Assembly: GCA_031271465.1 (NCBI GenBank)
Contig: JAISVR010000035.1
Coordinates: 1 to 43,914 of the forward strand
Direction of reading: 5' to 3'
Source: Prevotellaceae bacterium
GTDB lineage: Bacteria; Bacteroidota; Bacteroidia; Bacteroidales; Paludibacteraceae
DNA: 43,914 nt
The notes beneath the pieces are model-generated. The model saw nothing but the letters and a program-made list of their open reading frames with translations. It made no database searches and was not told the origin of the DNA. Below are positions 15,129-23,830 of this stretch, piece by piece (the first letter of the stretch is position 1; the number at the start of each line of letters is the position of its first letter). Position numbers and translations under genes: made by a program.

Positions 15129-16835
15129 ATGAAAAAACAAATTTTCCTCCTGCTGGCAGCCGTGCTGTTGGGCAGTGCAGTGCAAGCACAATCGGTTGCT
15201 GCGACAGACCCTTTGCTAATTCCCTACCGGCAAGGCGATAAATGGGGGCTTTGCACTAAGGATAAGAAAATAGTAATCCCCTGCCAATATGAAATGGCTT
15301 GGAATTTTTCCGACGGTTTGGCATTGGTGAAGTTAAACAACAAATGGGGCTATATTGACAAAACGGGAAGACAGGTTATCCCATGTATATACGACAATGC
15401 CAATAAATTTTCCAAAGGCTTGGCATTAGCAAAATTAAACGGCAAATGGGGAATGATTGATAAAGCAGGAAGACAGATTGTGCCTTGTATATATGAGCAA
15501 ATTTATTCTCGTCACAATAATGATGATTGGTTTTGGGGTTCTCTTCCCGAAGGTTTGGCTTTCGTAAAATTAAACAAGAAAAAGGGAGTTATTGATTTAA
15601 CAACAGGAAAACTGATAATACCTTGTGAATATGATGATATTGATGCTTCTTCCGAAGGGTTATTTATTGTAAGAGTTGGTGACGAAGAAACATATAAGGG
15701 AGGACTCTTTGATAAAACAGGAAAGCAAATTACACCTTGTGTGTATGATGGTCTTAGGTCTTATGATGTATCTGATGAAGGTTTGGTAAAAGTATGGCTA
15801 AATGATAAGTGTGGATTTATTGATAAAACAGGGAAAACAGTTGTGCCCTGTGTGTATGACGATATAGTTGGTCGGAAGTGGCTTTATTCCGAAAGTTTGA
15901 TGAAATCGGAAGCAAGATATTTTTCCGAAGGCTTGGCAGGAGTAGAATTAAATGGAAAATGGGGATTTATTGATAAAGCCGGGAAACAGGTTATTCCCTG
16001 TGTATATGATAAACCTGAGTATGACGAATTTTTTTTCGAAGGTTTGGTGGTAGTACACTTAAATGGTAAAAGAGGTTATATTGATAAAACGGGGAAACAG
16101 GTTATCCCCTGTATATATGATGTTGCTTGGGATTTTCATAACGGTTTGGCAAAAGTTCAGTTAAACGGTAAGGTAGGTTTTATTGATAAAACAGGTAAAC
16201 AAATTATTCCCTGTATATATGATGATGCTGGGGATTTCTACGGGGATAATGTCACAACAGTATGGTTAAATGAGGAAAGATACTATTTTGACAAAACGGG
16301 AAAACAAGTTGCACCTCCAAATGATACTGGTGTTGCACCTCCAAATGATACTGGTTGGGTTGAAGATTATTCCGAAGGCTTGGCAGTAGCTCATTCCAGT
16401 CGTAATTGGGAAACAGATAAAAGAGGTTATGTTGATAAAGCAGGCAAACTAATTATTCCTTATACATACGATGCTGCCTGGGAGTTTAACGAAGGAGTGG
16501 CAATAGTGGCAATAATGGACTCAGACTACAGTGAGTTTGAAGACTACAACTACAGAAGAGGTGCTATTGATAGAACGGGAAAACAAATTGTGCCCTGTCA
16601 TTATGATGCTGCATGGAGTCTTGACGGAGGACTTATAAAAGTAGCTGTTTATGGGAAAAATGGAAAAAACACATACGGACTTTTTGATAAAACAGGAAAA
16701 GAACTTATACCCTGCTACTGCGATGAAATAAGGAGATTCAAAGGCGATTGGGCAGGCTGGGTACGGGTAAAAATAGCCGGCAAATGGATGGGCTTTATGG
16801 ATACTAAAACCGGCATACAGTATTGGGAAAATTAA
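15129..16835 (+). CDS. Exported WG-repeat protein 1
   Basis: The 568 residues start with a signal peptide (KQIFLLLAAVLLGSAVQAQ) followed by about 14 WG repeats of roughly 40 residues. The repeats are variants of KLNGKWGFIDKTGKQVIPCI ending in YD. They fill almost the whole mature protein. WG repeats (KWG family) are believed to form a beta-rich scaffold; their ligand is generally unknown. The repeats are very similar in DNA as well, so recombination between them is possible. A short in-frame duplication VAPPNDTG occurs twice in succession near residue 400. The region has a paralogue 380 nt downstream. No sorting domain is seen, so a periplasmic location is as likely as a surface one. Confidence 0.88.
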   Translation: MKKQIFLLLAAVLLGSAVQAQSVAATDPLLIPYRQGDKWGLCTKDKKIVIPCQYEMAWNFSDGLALVKLNNKWGYIDKTGRQVIPCIYDNANKFSKGLALAKLNGKWGMIDKAGRQIVPCIYEQIYSRHNNDDWFWGSLPEGLAFVKLNKKKGVIDLTTGKLIIPCEYDDIDASSEGLFIVRVGDEETYKGGLFDKTGKQITPCVYDGLRSYDVSDEGLVKVWLNDKCGFIDKTGKTVVPCVYDDIVGRKWLYSESLMKSEARYFSEGLAGVELNGKWGFIDKAGKQVIPCVYDKPEYDEFFFEGLVVVHLNGKRGYIDKTGKQVIPCIYDVAWDFHNGLAKVQLNGKVGFIDKTGKQIIPCIYDDAGDFYGDNVTTVWLNEERYYFDKTGKQVAPPNDTGVAPPNDTGWVEDYSEGLAVAHSSRNWETDKRGYVDKAGKLIIPYTYDAAWEFNEGVAIVAIMDSDYSEFEDYNYRRGAIDRTGKQIVPCHYDAAWSLDGGLIKVAVYGKNGKNTYGLFDKTGKELIPCYCDEIRRFKGDWAGWVRVKIAGKWMGFMDTKTGIQYWEN

Positions 16836-16856
16836 AACAACATCAAGTGAAGTAGT

Positions 16857-17165
16857 CTAACCCCAAACGATAAATTGGATTGCTTCGTGCCTCGCAATGA
16901 CGGATAGGGTTGCGCATCATTGCGAGCGGTAGTGAGGCAATCTAACCCTAAACGATAATTGGATTACTTCGTGCCTCGCAATGACGGATAGGGTTGCACA
17001 TCATTGCGAGCGGTAGTGAAGCAATCTAACCCTAAACGATAAATTGGATTGCTTCGTACTTCGCAATGACGGATAGGGTTGCGCATCATTGCGAGCGGTA
17101 GTGAGGCAATCTAACCCTAAACGATAAATTGGATTGCTTCGTACCTCGCAATGACGGATAACGAT
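16857..17165. repeat. Array of 85-bp units made of palindromic repeats
   Basis: Four copies of TAAACGATAAATTGGATTGC plus the downstream TTCGT..CTCGCAATGACGG start at about 16864, 16949, 17033 and 17118, with a period of 84-85 nt. Between them lies the inverted half TCATTGCGAGCGGTAGTGAG. The units differ at a few positions only. It fills most of the gap between the two WG genes; no gene is seen in it. Confidence 0.92.
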
Positions 17166-17216
17166 GAAACGATTTCATAATTAAACAGTTAAATAAAACA
17201 CACAAATATTACTACT

Positions 17217-19034
17217 ATGAAAAAGCAAATTTTCTTCCTGCTGGCAGCCATGCTGCTAAGCACAGCCGCTTATGCCAAACTGCCCGACCTTATCCCTTAC
17301 CGCAAAGGCAACCTGTGGGGTTATTGCGACAGTTTGGCGAATATTAAGATACCGTGCAAGTATGAAAAGGTTGGTTTCTTTCATGAAGGATTAGCTTGGG
17401 TTGTAAACGGTCAAGTAGGTTTTATTGATAAAACCGGCAAAGAGGTTATTCCTTGTATGTATGATAGTGTTTGGAATTTCAGCGAAGGATTAGTCGCGGT
17501 TAAGCTAAAAGACGACAAATGGGGGTTTATCGATAAAACCGGCAAAGAAGTTATTCCATATATGTATGAGGACGCTTTGGGATTTACTGAAGGCTTAGCC
17601 CCTGTTAAACAAAATGGGAAATGGGGGTTTATTGATAAAACCGGACAACAAGTCGCACCTTATGTATATGATTATGCTTGGGATTTTGACAATGGCTTAG
17701 CCCGAGTTTGGCTAAACAATAAATTCGGCTTTATTAATAAAACAGGGCAGTTAATTTTGCCTTGTATGTATGATAATGATGGATTTTGTTGTGGGGGATT
17801 TCATGAGGATTTACTCATAGTAAGCACAAACGAGAAATTCGGTTTAATCAATCAGGCAGGACAACAAATACTGCCTTGTATATATGACGAGATAGATACA
17901 GCTACAAAAGAAAGTAATATCCATAGTTGTATGAATCTTGCAATAGTAGGAATTGTAGAAGGTTTAATTCGAGTAGAACTGAACGGTAAATATGGTTTTG
18001 TCGATAAAACCGGAAAAGAAATTATTCCTTGTATATATGATTTTGCTCAATATTTCGACGATGGCTTAGCCAAAGTTCAGCTAAATAATAAATATGGTTT
18101 TGTCAATACAACCGGACAGCAGGTTGTACCGTGTGTATATGATCATGTTGAGGATTTTAGCGAAAGCTTAGCCGCCGTTGGGCTAAATGGTAAATATGGT
18201 TTTATAGACAAAAACGGGAAACAGGTTGTTCCCTGTGTATATGACGGTGCTATTGGATTTAGTGAAGGTTTCGCAGGAGTTAATCAAAATGGCAAATGGG
18301 GGTTTATTGATAAAATGAAGAAACAAATGATTCCTTGTATATATGATGATGTAGAGGAATTTAAAGATGGCTTAGCCAAAGTAAGAATAGGTCATTACAA
18401 GACCGGAAAATATGGTTTTATAGACAAAACCGGAAAACAGGTTGTTCCCTGTGTGTACGACGGCATTGAAGAGTTCCATGGTAGCTTAGCTGAAGTTGCG
18501 ATATATGATGATGGACCGTTTTCGGATGGTGAAGCCATACCCATACGCAGAAGCCGTAAATATGGTTTTGTCAATAAAACCGGTCAACAGGTAATCCCGT
18601 GTATATATAGCGCTACTGAAGAGTTTAACGATGGCTTAGCCAAAGTTTGGCAAAACGCCAAATCGGGGGTCATCAACGAAACCGGACAACAGATAATTCC
18701 ATGTGTGTATGATGATGTGGAAGAGTTCAGCGAAGGCTTAGCACAAGTTCGGATAAATGGCAAATGGGGTTTTATCAACAAAACCGGAAAACAAGTTGTA
18801 TCGTGTGTGTACGATTATGTTTTCAATTTTGAAAATGGTTTAGGTAAAGTGGAGATAGCAGGGAAATATGGTTTTATAGATAAAACAGGAAGGCAGATAG
18901 TCCCTTGTATATATGATTATATAGATGCAGATAGTAAACTATACATTGTTTATGATGCCTATGACTTTTATGCTACAAATAATAAAGCTGTCGGTTATGT
19001 AAGCTACAACGGCACAGTCTATTTTGAAGAGTAA
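17217..19034 (+). CDS. Exported WG-repeat protein 2
   Basis: The 605 residues have a signal peptide closely similar to that of the first WG protein (KKQIFFLLAAMLLSTAAYA), then LPDLIPYRKGNLWGY and about 15 WG repeats (for example QVGFIDKTGKEVIPCMYD, KYGFIDKTGKQVVPCVYD, KSGVINETGQQIIPCVYD). Domain content and leader similarity show it is a tandem paralogue of the 15129-16835 gene. The function is unknown; a repeat scaffold for protein or ligand binding is the cautious reading. The last ~40 residues (YDAYDFYATNNKAVGYVSYN) depart from the repeat and form a capping end. Confidence 0.88.
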   Translation: MKKQIFFLLAAMLLSTAAYAKLPDLIPYRKGNLWGYCDSLANIKIPCKYEKVGFFHEGLAWVVNGQVGFIDKTGKEVIPCMYDSVWNFSEGLVAVKLKDDKWGFIDKTGKEVIPYMYEDALGFTEGLAPVKQNGKWGFIDKTGQQVAPYVYDYAWDFDNGLARVWLNNKFGFINKTGQLILPCMYDNDGFCCGGFHEDLLIVSTNEKFGLINQAGQQILPCIYDEIDTATKESNIHSCMNLAIVGIVEGLIRVELNGKYGFVDKTGKEIIPCIYDFAQYFDDGLAKVQLNNKYGFVNTTGQQVVPCVYDHVEDFSESLAAVGLNGKYGFIDKNGKQVVPCVYDGAIGFSEGFAGVNQNGKWGFIDKMKKQMIPCIYDDVEEFKDGLAKVRIGHYKTGKYGFIDKTGKQVVPCVYDGIEEFHGSLAEVAIYDDGPFSDGEAIPIRRSRKYGFVNKTGQQVIPCIYSATEEFNDGLAKVWQNAKSGVINETGQQIIPCVYDDVEEFSEGLAQVRINGKWGFINKTGKQVVSCVYDYVFNFENGLGKVEIAGKYGFIDKTGRQIVPCIYDYIDADSKLYIVYDAYDFYATNNKAVGYVSYNGTVYFEE

Positions 19035-19091
19035 ATAATTCGAACCACGATTTTCAGCAAGATTGAAAGTATTATCAAGATGTTTGGGTTC

Positions 19092-19167
19092 GCGTCATTG
19101 CGAGCGACAGTGAAGCAATCTAACCCTAAACGATAAATTGGATTGCTTCGTGCCTCGCAATGACGGA
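19092..19167. repeat. Palindromic repeat after the second WG gene
   Basis: GCGTCATTGCGAG ... CTCGCAATGACGG, with the same inner CTAACCCTAAACGATAAATT as the 16857-17165 array. The AT-rich stretch following both is also similar (GGATAACGATnAAnnGATTT), so the array and flank were probably copied together. Confidence 0.9.
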
Positions 19168-19223
19168 TAACGATTAAATGATTTCACAATTAAAACAATA
19201 ATCTTAAAAAAAACAATATAACT

Positions 19224-19292
19224 ATGAAAACACCAATTTTTATTTGTCATCGTCACTTAAAGAGATGTTTCTTTAATATATTATATAAATAA
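19224..19292 (+). pseudogene. Possible start-of-gene remnant
   Basis: After a copied upstream region like that of the WG gene, an ATG opens a 22-codon frame (MKTPIFICHRHLKRCFF...) that stops. The position and the MK-x-x-IF start mimic the signal peptides of the neighbouring genes. It may be a leftover of a third copy; the evidence is weak. Confidence 0.25.
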
Positions 19293-19313
19293 CAATTTTA
19301 ATTATTATCTAAA

Positions 19314-19877
19314 ATGGCAACACAGAAAAACAATGTGGTAACACACGGATTGAGTGGTAAAATTGGCGATTTGCTTATTTTCCGCCAGCGGAGTGGCAAA
19401 ACGGTCGTAGCAAAAGTAGCGGAGCAATCGAAAACAGTATCGGAAAAGCAATTGGCGCAACGGAAACGCTTCCAGCAGGCTATTGTCTATGCAAAGGTAG
19501 CAGTAGAAATGCCTGAAACAGGCGAACAGTACAAGGATGCTGCGAAGAAACGGCGGGGAGTAACGGCTATGAATGTGGCTGTAGCGGATTTTCTCAGTGC
19601 GCCGAATGTGGAAAGTATCGATTTGAGCAATTACAGCGGCAAGGCAGGCGAGCGAATCGAGGTAGTTGTAAGCGACGATTTTGCAGTAAAAACGGTACAG
19701 GTACAAATAATAAATCCGGACGGCACAACGGTGGAAGAGGGCGAAGCGGTAAACAGTGCCGGTTCGCTGTGGACATACACTTGCACACAAGAAAACGAGA
19801 GTCTTGACGGAGATAAAATTGTGGTGAGCGTAACGGACTTGCCGGGGAATGTTACGAAAGAAGAAGAGGTGATTTAA
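19314..19877 (+). CDS. Uncharacterised protein, SGKIGDLLIF-type
   Basis: The 187 residues have no signal peptide. The N-terminal half is basic (THGLSGKIGDLLIFRQRSGK, AEQSKTVSEKQLAQRKRFQQ) and carries an alanine-rich helix. The C-terminal half from about residue 95 looks like an Ig/fibronectin-type beta domain (IEVVVSDDFAVKTVQVQIIN, GDKIVVSVTDLPGN). I recall similar small Bacteroidota proteins but know no function. It is GC-richer than the genes after it. The stop codon sits in the loop of a perfect 11-bp hairpin (19861-19889). Confidence 0.7.
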   Translation: MATQKNNVVTHGLSGKIGDLLIFRQRSGKTVVAKVAEQSKTVSEKQLAQRKRFQQAIVYAKVAVEMPETGEQYKDAAKKRRGVTAMNVAVADFLSAPNVESIDLSNYSGKAGERIEVVVSDDFAVKTVQVQIINPDGTTVEEGEAVNSAGSLWTYTCTQENESLDGDKIVVSVTDLPGNVTKEEEVI

Positions 19878-19889
19878 ACACCTCTTCTT
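19861..19889. terminator. Perfect 11-bp hairpin around the stop codon
   Basis: AAGAAGAGGTG and CACCTCTTCTT enclose ATTTAAA, which contains the TAA stop of the upstream gene. There is no clear T run after it, so it may act as a mRNA 3' stabiliser more than a terminator. Confidence 0.5.
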
Positions 19890-19950
19890 ACTCGAAAATA
19901 GAACTGTTAAAGAAGAGTTATAAAGCATGGTTTTAACATTTATTATGGCT

Positions 19951-20010
19951 TTGAGCATGTCGAAGGATGGTCGAAGCTTAGTCGAAGGAGAGACGAAGCT
20001 AAGCAGATGT
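19951..20010. repeat. TCGAAG-rich palindromic repeat in a gene-free stretch
   Basis: GAGCATGTCGAAGGATGGTC, GAAGCTTAGTCGAAGG, then GACGAAGCTAAGC form nested inverted repeats of a dispersed-repeat type. The rest of the gap 19890-20184 holds no gene I can support. Confidence 0.6.
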
Positions 20011-20184
20011 ATAATGCCTGTTTTTGATGCTCTTATTTTAATATAATTTAGATTTTCTGCAAATTAGGATTAAGTTCTTTTTTCGGAGGGATTATTGGAA
20101 ATAAAAATACTGTATAATAATAATACAAGGGTTCAATACCATATAAAGTCAATTCTTTATTCATGTTAAAAAGCTATATTAAAT

Positions 20185-20379
20185 TTGGGGAAAGTGAATA
20201 CAATAGCAATCTCTCTCACAAGTTTTTTCGCGACTAATGTGTTGGCACAAGAAATTCAGCGTACTTTGAAATGGACTTATGATGATTATGTATTTACTCA
20301 AACACTCTCTTTCAAACAAAGTGATTATGATGAATACTATCGTAGTTTAAAGAAAGATGAAATAAAACAGGGTAGCTGA
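20185..20379 (+). pseudogene. Truncated exported protein, possible transglutaminase-family N-terminus
   Basis: The frame can start only at a TTG. It encodes a signal peptide ending FFATNVLAQ, then EIQRTLKWTYDDYVFTQTLS and YDEYYRSLKKDE before an early stop after 64 residues. The W-x-Y-x-x-Y then YxxYYRS pattern resembles the segment just after the signal peptide in Bacteroidota transglutaminase-like proteins of several hundred residues. I read it as a 5' fragment of such a gene. The assignment is tentative. Confidence 0.4.
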
Positions 20380-20422
20380 AAACTGCGAATAGAGTAAGCG
20401 AAATAAATTAAAATGTGACATT

Positions 20423-21340
20423 ATGACTAAAAAATTATTGTTCGGCATTTTACTATCCATGCTGGCAGTGGTCTTATATGCTCAACTTAGTACGCAAGAA
20501 AATAATCAAGATTTAGTTTTATTGGATAAATCACCTTATGATTTTGGAACAGTATCCGAATTGGGGACTACTACCATGTTCAGGTTTCGCAATGACAGCA
20601 AAGAACCTGTAAGTTTTTTAAAAGTTCAAAGTCATCCGGCTGTTATTGTTACTGAGTGGTCTAAAGAGTCCATTCAACCCGGAGAAATAGGAGAGATAAA
20701 GGTTACACTTTCACAGGTGGGACGACGAGGTTTTTTTTCCTATACAATAACTGTAATAACTTCAAATAATAAAACTTACAAGATAGTAGTACAAGGGGAG
20801 AGTGATGGGAAAACACCACCATCCTTAGCACAATATGATAATTCTATATCTTTTTACAATGGTTATGCCGCGATAAAGCTAAATGGAAAATGGGGTTTCA
20901 TTAATATAAACGGTAAAGAGATAACCCCATTGAAATATGACGAAGTGAGTGATTTTAATCGACATGGAATTGCGAAGGTGAAACTAAACGAAAAATGGGG
21001 CTTCATAGATAAAACAGGAAAAGAGATAACCCAGATAAAATATGATGATATTGACTTGGAAAGAAGGTTTATTAATAACATAGGCTTTACTAAGGTAAAA
21101 TTAAACGGCAAATATGGGTTTATCAATGAAGACTTAAAAGAAATAACACTAATAAAATATGATGATGTACAAAATTTTAATGAAAAAGATTTTATTGAAG
21201 TCCGTTTAGGAGATAAAATTCTAAAAATTGATAGAAATGGGAATGAAACTTTTGTGAGAACATTTACCGAAGAAGATAAAAAAGCAGAAAAAGAGTGGGA
21301 AGATTATTTTACAAATGGCATGAAAATGTTATGGGATTAA
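20423..21340 (+). CDS. Exported DUF1573-WG repeat fusion protein
   Basis: The 305 residues have a signal peptide (LLFGILLSMLAVVLYAQ). A DUF1573/ASH-like Ig domain follows (about residues 30-135: DKSPYDFGTVSELGTTTMFR, PGEIGEIKVTLSQVGRRGFF, YTITVITSNN). About four WG repeats complete it (LNGKWGFININGKEITPLKY, LNEKWGFIDKTGKEITQIKY, LNGKYGFINEDLKEITLIKY and a degenerate last one). I do not know this combination as a common architecture. It is AT-richer than the WG genes upstream but shares the repeat type, so the group is probably functionally linked. Its role is unknown. Confidence 0.85.
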   Translation: MTKKLLFGILLSMLAVVLYAQLSTQENNQDLVLLDKSPYDFGTVSELGTTTMFRFRNDSKEPVSFLKVQSHPAVIVTEWSKESIQPGEIGEIKVTLSQVGRRGFFSYTITVITSNNKTYKIVVQGESDGKTPPSLAQYDNSISFYNGYAAIKLNGKWGFININGKEITPLKYDEVSDFNRHGIAKVKLNEKWGFIDKTGKEITQIKYDDIDLERRFINNIGFTKVKLNGKYGFINEDLKEITLIKYDDVQNFNEKDFIEVRLGDKILKIDRNGNETFVRTFTEEDKKAEKEWEDYFTNGMKMLWD

Positions 21341-21445
21341 CGATGATATATAAAATGAGGGAGCAAGGGTTTTCTGAAAAAATGTCTGACTAAGCCGAAA
21401 AAAGACATAAAACAAGGAGTAGGCAAAAATTTAAATTTTATAGTT

Positions 21446-21802
21446 ATGAAAAGGAAAAATGCAATTTTATTACTAACATTTACGCTTTGTACTCAGTTTA
21501 TTTATTCACAGTCTGATTCGCGTGGCGATTTAAGTATTTATGTTTCCAATGGAAACATTACGGTTTCTAATTCCGGCTCTGAAAATATCGAGTATTCTTT
21601 TACTTATAAAGTGTCCCGTTATGATAAAGACGGAAATGTATTAGATTCATATGAACGGACAAAATCAGGATGTATAAAGGGTAATAAAACTCAACCTTTT
21701 GTTGTTACAGCACCAGAAGCTCCATACGGATCTGGTCAAAAAAACAAGTTCACAGATATAGCAATAACAAAAGCTTCAACTACAAACCAAACTTGCTGGT
21801 AA
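21446..21802 (+). CDS. Small exported protein, unknown
   Basis: The 118 residues have a signal peptide (NAILLLTFTLCTQFIYSQ) and a single predicted beta-rich domain (GDLSIYVSNGNITVSNSG, IEYSFTYKVSRYDKDGNV). Two cysteines (KSGCIKG and the penultimate C of NQTCW) could form a disulfide. I do not recognise the family. It stands between the DUF1573-WG gene and a gene fragment. An immunity or accessory role for the nearby exported proteins is only a guess. Confidence 0.6.
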   Translation: MKRKNAILLLTFTLCTQFIYSQSDSRGDLSIYVSNGNITVSNSGSENIEYSFTYKVSRYDKDGNVLDSYERTKSGCIKGNKTQPFVVTAPEAPYGSGQKNKFTDIAITKASTTNQTCW

Positions 21803-21829
21803 TAATGAAAATTTTCACTTAAAAGAACC

Positions 21830-22021
21830 TTGGCACAACGGGGCGAAGCTTCCAAGTCGAATTCGGACCTGGCTTTTGTGGCTACCGACACGGCTTCGCC
21901 CCATATCTTGAAATTCGACAGCAGCGAAGTGGGCACTATGGTGTATTATCGTTTGCGCTGGGTGAATACGCGCGGTGAGGTGGGTCCCTGGAGCGCGCTG
22001 GTGAGTGCGGTGATTGGGTAG
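21830..22021 (+). pseudogene. 3' fragment of a fibronectin-type protein gene
   Basis: A 63-codon frame without a proper start, and with a stop in frame just upstream, encodes DLAFVATDTASPHILKFDSS and then VYYRLRWVNTRGEVGPWS, ending SAVIG. That is the last strand pair of a fibronectin-III-like domain. It is strikingly GC-rich against its neighbours. I read it as the 3' end of a gene lost in a rearrangement. Confidence 0.6.
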
Positions 22022-22032
22022 AAGCGCTTTTT

Positions 22033-22103
22033 GCGTCATTGCGAGGAGGAACGACGAAGCAATCTCAGCACAAGAATGGATTGCTTCGTTTCTGGCAATG
22101 ACG
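22033..22103. repeat. Palindromic repeat (GCGTCATTGCGAGG...CAATGACG)
   Basis: Inverted ends GCGTCATTGCGAGGA and TCTGGCAATGACG with inner GAAGCAATCTCA and TGGATTGCTTCG. Fourth locus of the same family in this window. Confidence 0.88.
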
Positions 22104-22163
22104 ACAAGTAAATATACATGCTTCCCTTATATTTTTCATTTTTATTCATTTAAATCTTTTACT

Positions 22164-22793
22164 ATGAAAAAAATTACAATTATTGCCCTATTATCTTTTC
22201 TGATAATAAGAAATCTAACGGCACAATATTATGTAGCTGTTAGTACATGGGGAAGGAATAATGAAATTACAGGTTGGTATGAAAGTTATAACGAATGTTA
22301 TAAAGCATGTAATCAATCGATGAATACAGCACAATTTGCACAGTCCTGGAATAATTCATACGGAGGACAAATAACAGGGCAAATATCCGGTCGTATAATT
22401 ACACTACAATCATGCAAATGTCGTGAAGCAACAAAAGAAGAAATCAAAAAGCGTTTTGGTATACCAGAAGAAAAACCTCAACCTCCACCTCAAAAAACAA
22501 ACCCATCTTATCCACATAAAGAAATAGATTATGAGCAGTTGGAACAAACAGCAGAAAGATATACTGATATAATTCATTCTGGCCCGCGTGAAGCAAATAA
22601 ATATCCAGACAATGAATTTGACAATGGAGAAAATGGTGCAAACACAATAAGAAATGAACTATATGAGCAACAACAAATAGCTAACAAGAATATTTTGAAC
22701 GACATCGGTTATTCTGGAAAACCGGCTACGATAAGGAAGAAACAGCAAAAGACCATGTTAAAGTCGCAGCAGATATATGATATGTTACCATAA
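22164..22793 (+). CDS. Exported protein, unknown
   Basis: I start it at 22164, where a signal peptide (KKITIIALLSFLIIRNLTAQ) begins; the longer frame from 22014 would include the palindromic repeat. The mature part (about 190 residues) has a cysteine-containing domain (YNECYKACNQS; TLQSCKCREAT), then a proline-rich linker (EEKPQPPPQKTNPSYP) and a charged C-terminal part. I recognise no family. It lies 25 nt before the next gene and is probably in an operon with it and the MORN-PLA2 gene. Confidence 0.65.
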   Translation: MKKITIIALLSFLIIRNLTAQYYVAVSTWGRNNEITGWYESYNECYKACNQSMNTAQFAQSWNNSYGGQITGQISGRIITLQSCKCREATKEEIKKRFGIPEEKPQPPPQKTNPSYPHKEIDYEQLEQTAERYTDIIHSGPREANKYPDNEFDNGENGANTIRNELYEQQQIANKNILNDIGYSGKPATIRKKQQKTMLKSQQIYDMLP

Positions 22794-22818
22794 AATTAAA
22801 AACTAAACTTAATCTACT

Positions 22819-23802
22819 ATGAAAACACTTTTTTCTCTTTTTTTAATGATAGGCATTTCATTTACCGCGTTTGCTCAATCGGAAGAATTAATAGAAAATC
22901 AGATAAGCAACATGCTTGACGAAGCTAATAATTATTATGGTATAGCATTAAAAACACAAGATAATAAAAAATATTTTTTCCAATTGGCGAGAGATAAATA
23001 TCTTGAAGCAAAAAAACTGTCGGAAACATATCAATATGAAACTGATGAAATCATTTATCAGTTATGCTTTTGTGCATTGTTGGGTGCGGAAGATTTAAGA
23101 GAAGCGACTAAATATTATGATGAATATAAAAAGCTATATCCAAATAACAAAAACCAGCAAATAAAATTAGAAAACTCAATAGAGCGTTATAAAAAAACTC
23201 ATAGCCAACAACCAAATATTGTTGTAACTATAGATTGGAATAAATATAGGTTACAAAGGCATACCGGAAGTACCGGCTTTGAATATTCTCACAGTTGGGG
23301 TAATTTCCAAAGAAACGGCAAGTCCTATCAGGCTCCGGCTCGTGGTTTTGGTTTGGAAAAAGGCTGGGTAAAAGGGATTACTGCCAGTATTGTTGATATA
23401 GGATTTTATCAAATTCAACCCTATGGAACGGAGAAAAACGATTTTTGGAACTTTGATACATGGAGCTACCGTATTGGTTGGGGAGTTCGCTTGTTTTCAG
23501 CCAGACCAATGTTTAGTTTAGGCTCCTTATGTTTTCGTTATACCGGTTACGCAGGTTTGGCAGTAGAAGGACTTATGGAGGGAGGAGAGTTTCACGGAGA
23601 TGAAGAAACAGGCTATTTTAATGCCATGGGCTGGAAATTAACATCAGGAATTTTTATTTCTTCCAAGAATATTCCTCGCGGATTGCGAATAGAAGCTATC
23701 TATCAAGGACATTGGCATTTTTCAGACAACCCATATGTGAAATATGAGCCTCGCTTTGGTATTCAATTTGGAACTTATTTAGGATATGGAAAAGATGAAT
23801 AG
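22819..23802 (+). CDS. Exported protein, TPR-like N-terminus and barrel-like C-terminus
   Basis: The 327 residues have a signal peptide (LFSLFLMIGISFTAFAQ). Residues about 20-130 are helical, with a TPR-like look (NYYGIALKTQDNKKYFFQLA, REATKYYDEYKKLYPNN). From about 135, alternating aromatic strands (GITASIVDIGFYQIQ, TWSYRIGWGVRLFSARP, RFGIQFGTYLGYG) suggest an outer-membrane beta-barrel or a compact beta domain. I do not recognise the family. The next gene starts 28 nt later. Location and role are inferred. Confidence 0.65.
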   Translation: MKTLFSLFLMIGISFTAFAQSEELIENQISNMLDEANNYYGIALKTQDNKKYFFQLARDKYLEAKKLSETYQYETDEIIYQLCFCALLGAEDLREATKYYDEYKKLYPNNKNQQIKLENSIERYKKTHSQQPNIVVTIDWNKYRLQRHTGSTGFEYSHSWGNFQRNGKSYQAPARGFGLEKGWVKGITASIVDIGFYQIQPYGTEKNDFWNFDTWSYRIGWGVRLFSARPMFSLGSLCFRYTGYAGLAVEGLMEGGEFHGDEETGYFNAMGWKLTSGIFISSKNIPRGLRIEAIYQGHWHFSDNPYVKYEPRFGIQFGTYLGYGKDE

Positions 23803-23830
23803 TCAGTTGAATTAAGTAAATAGTAAACTT

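Noticed and set aside
16857-17165. Regular repeats read as a possible CRISPR array
   Set aside because: The units are identical over their full length with no variable spacers, and no cas gene is present.
22014-22163. N-terminal extension of the exported gene at 22164
   Set aside because: It would translate a palindromic repeat and bury the signal peptide inside the protein.
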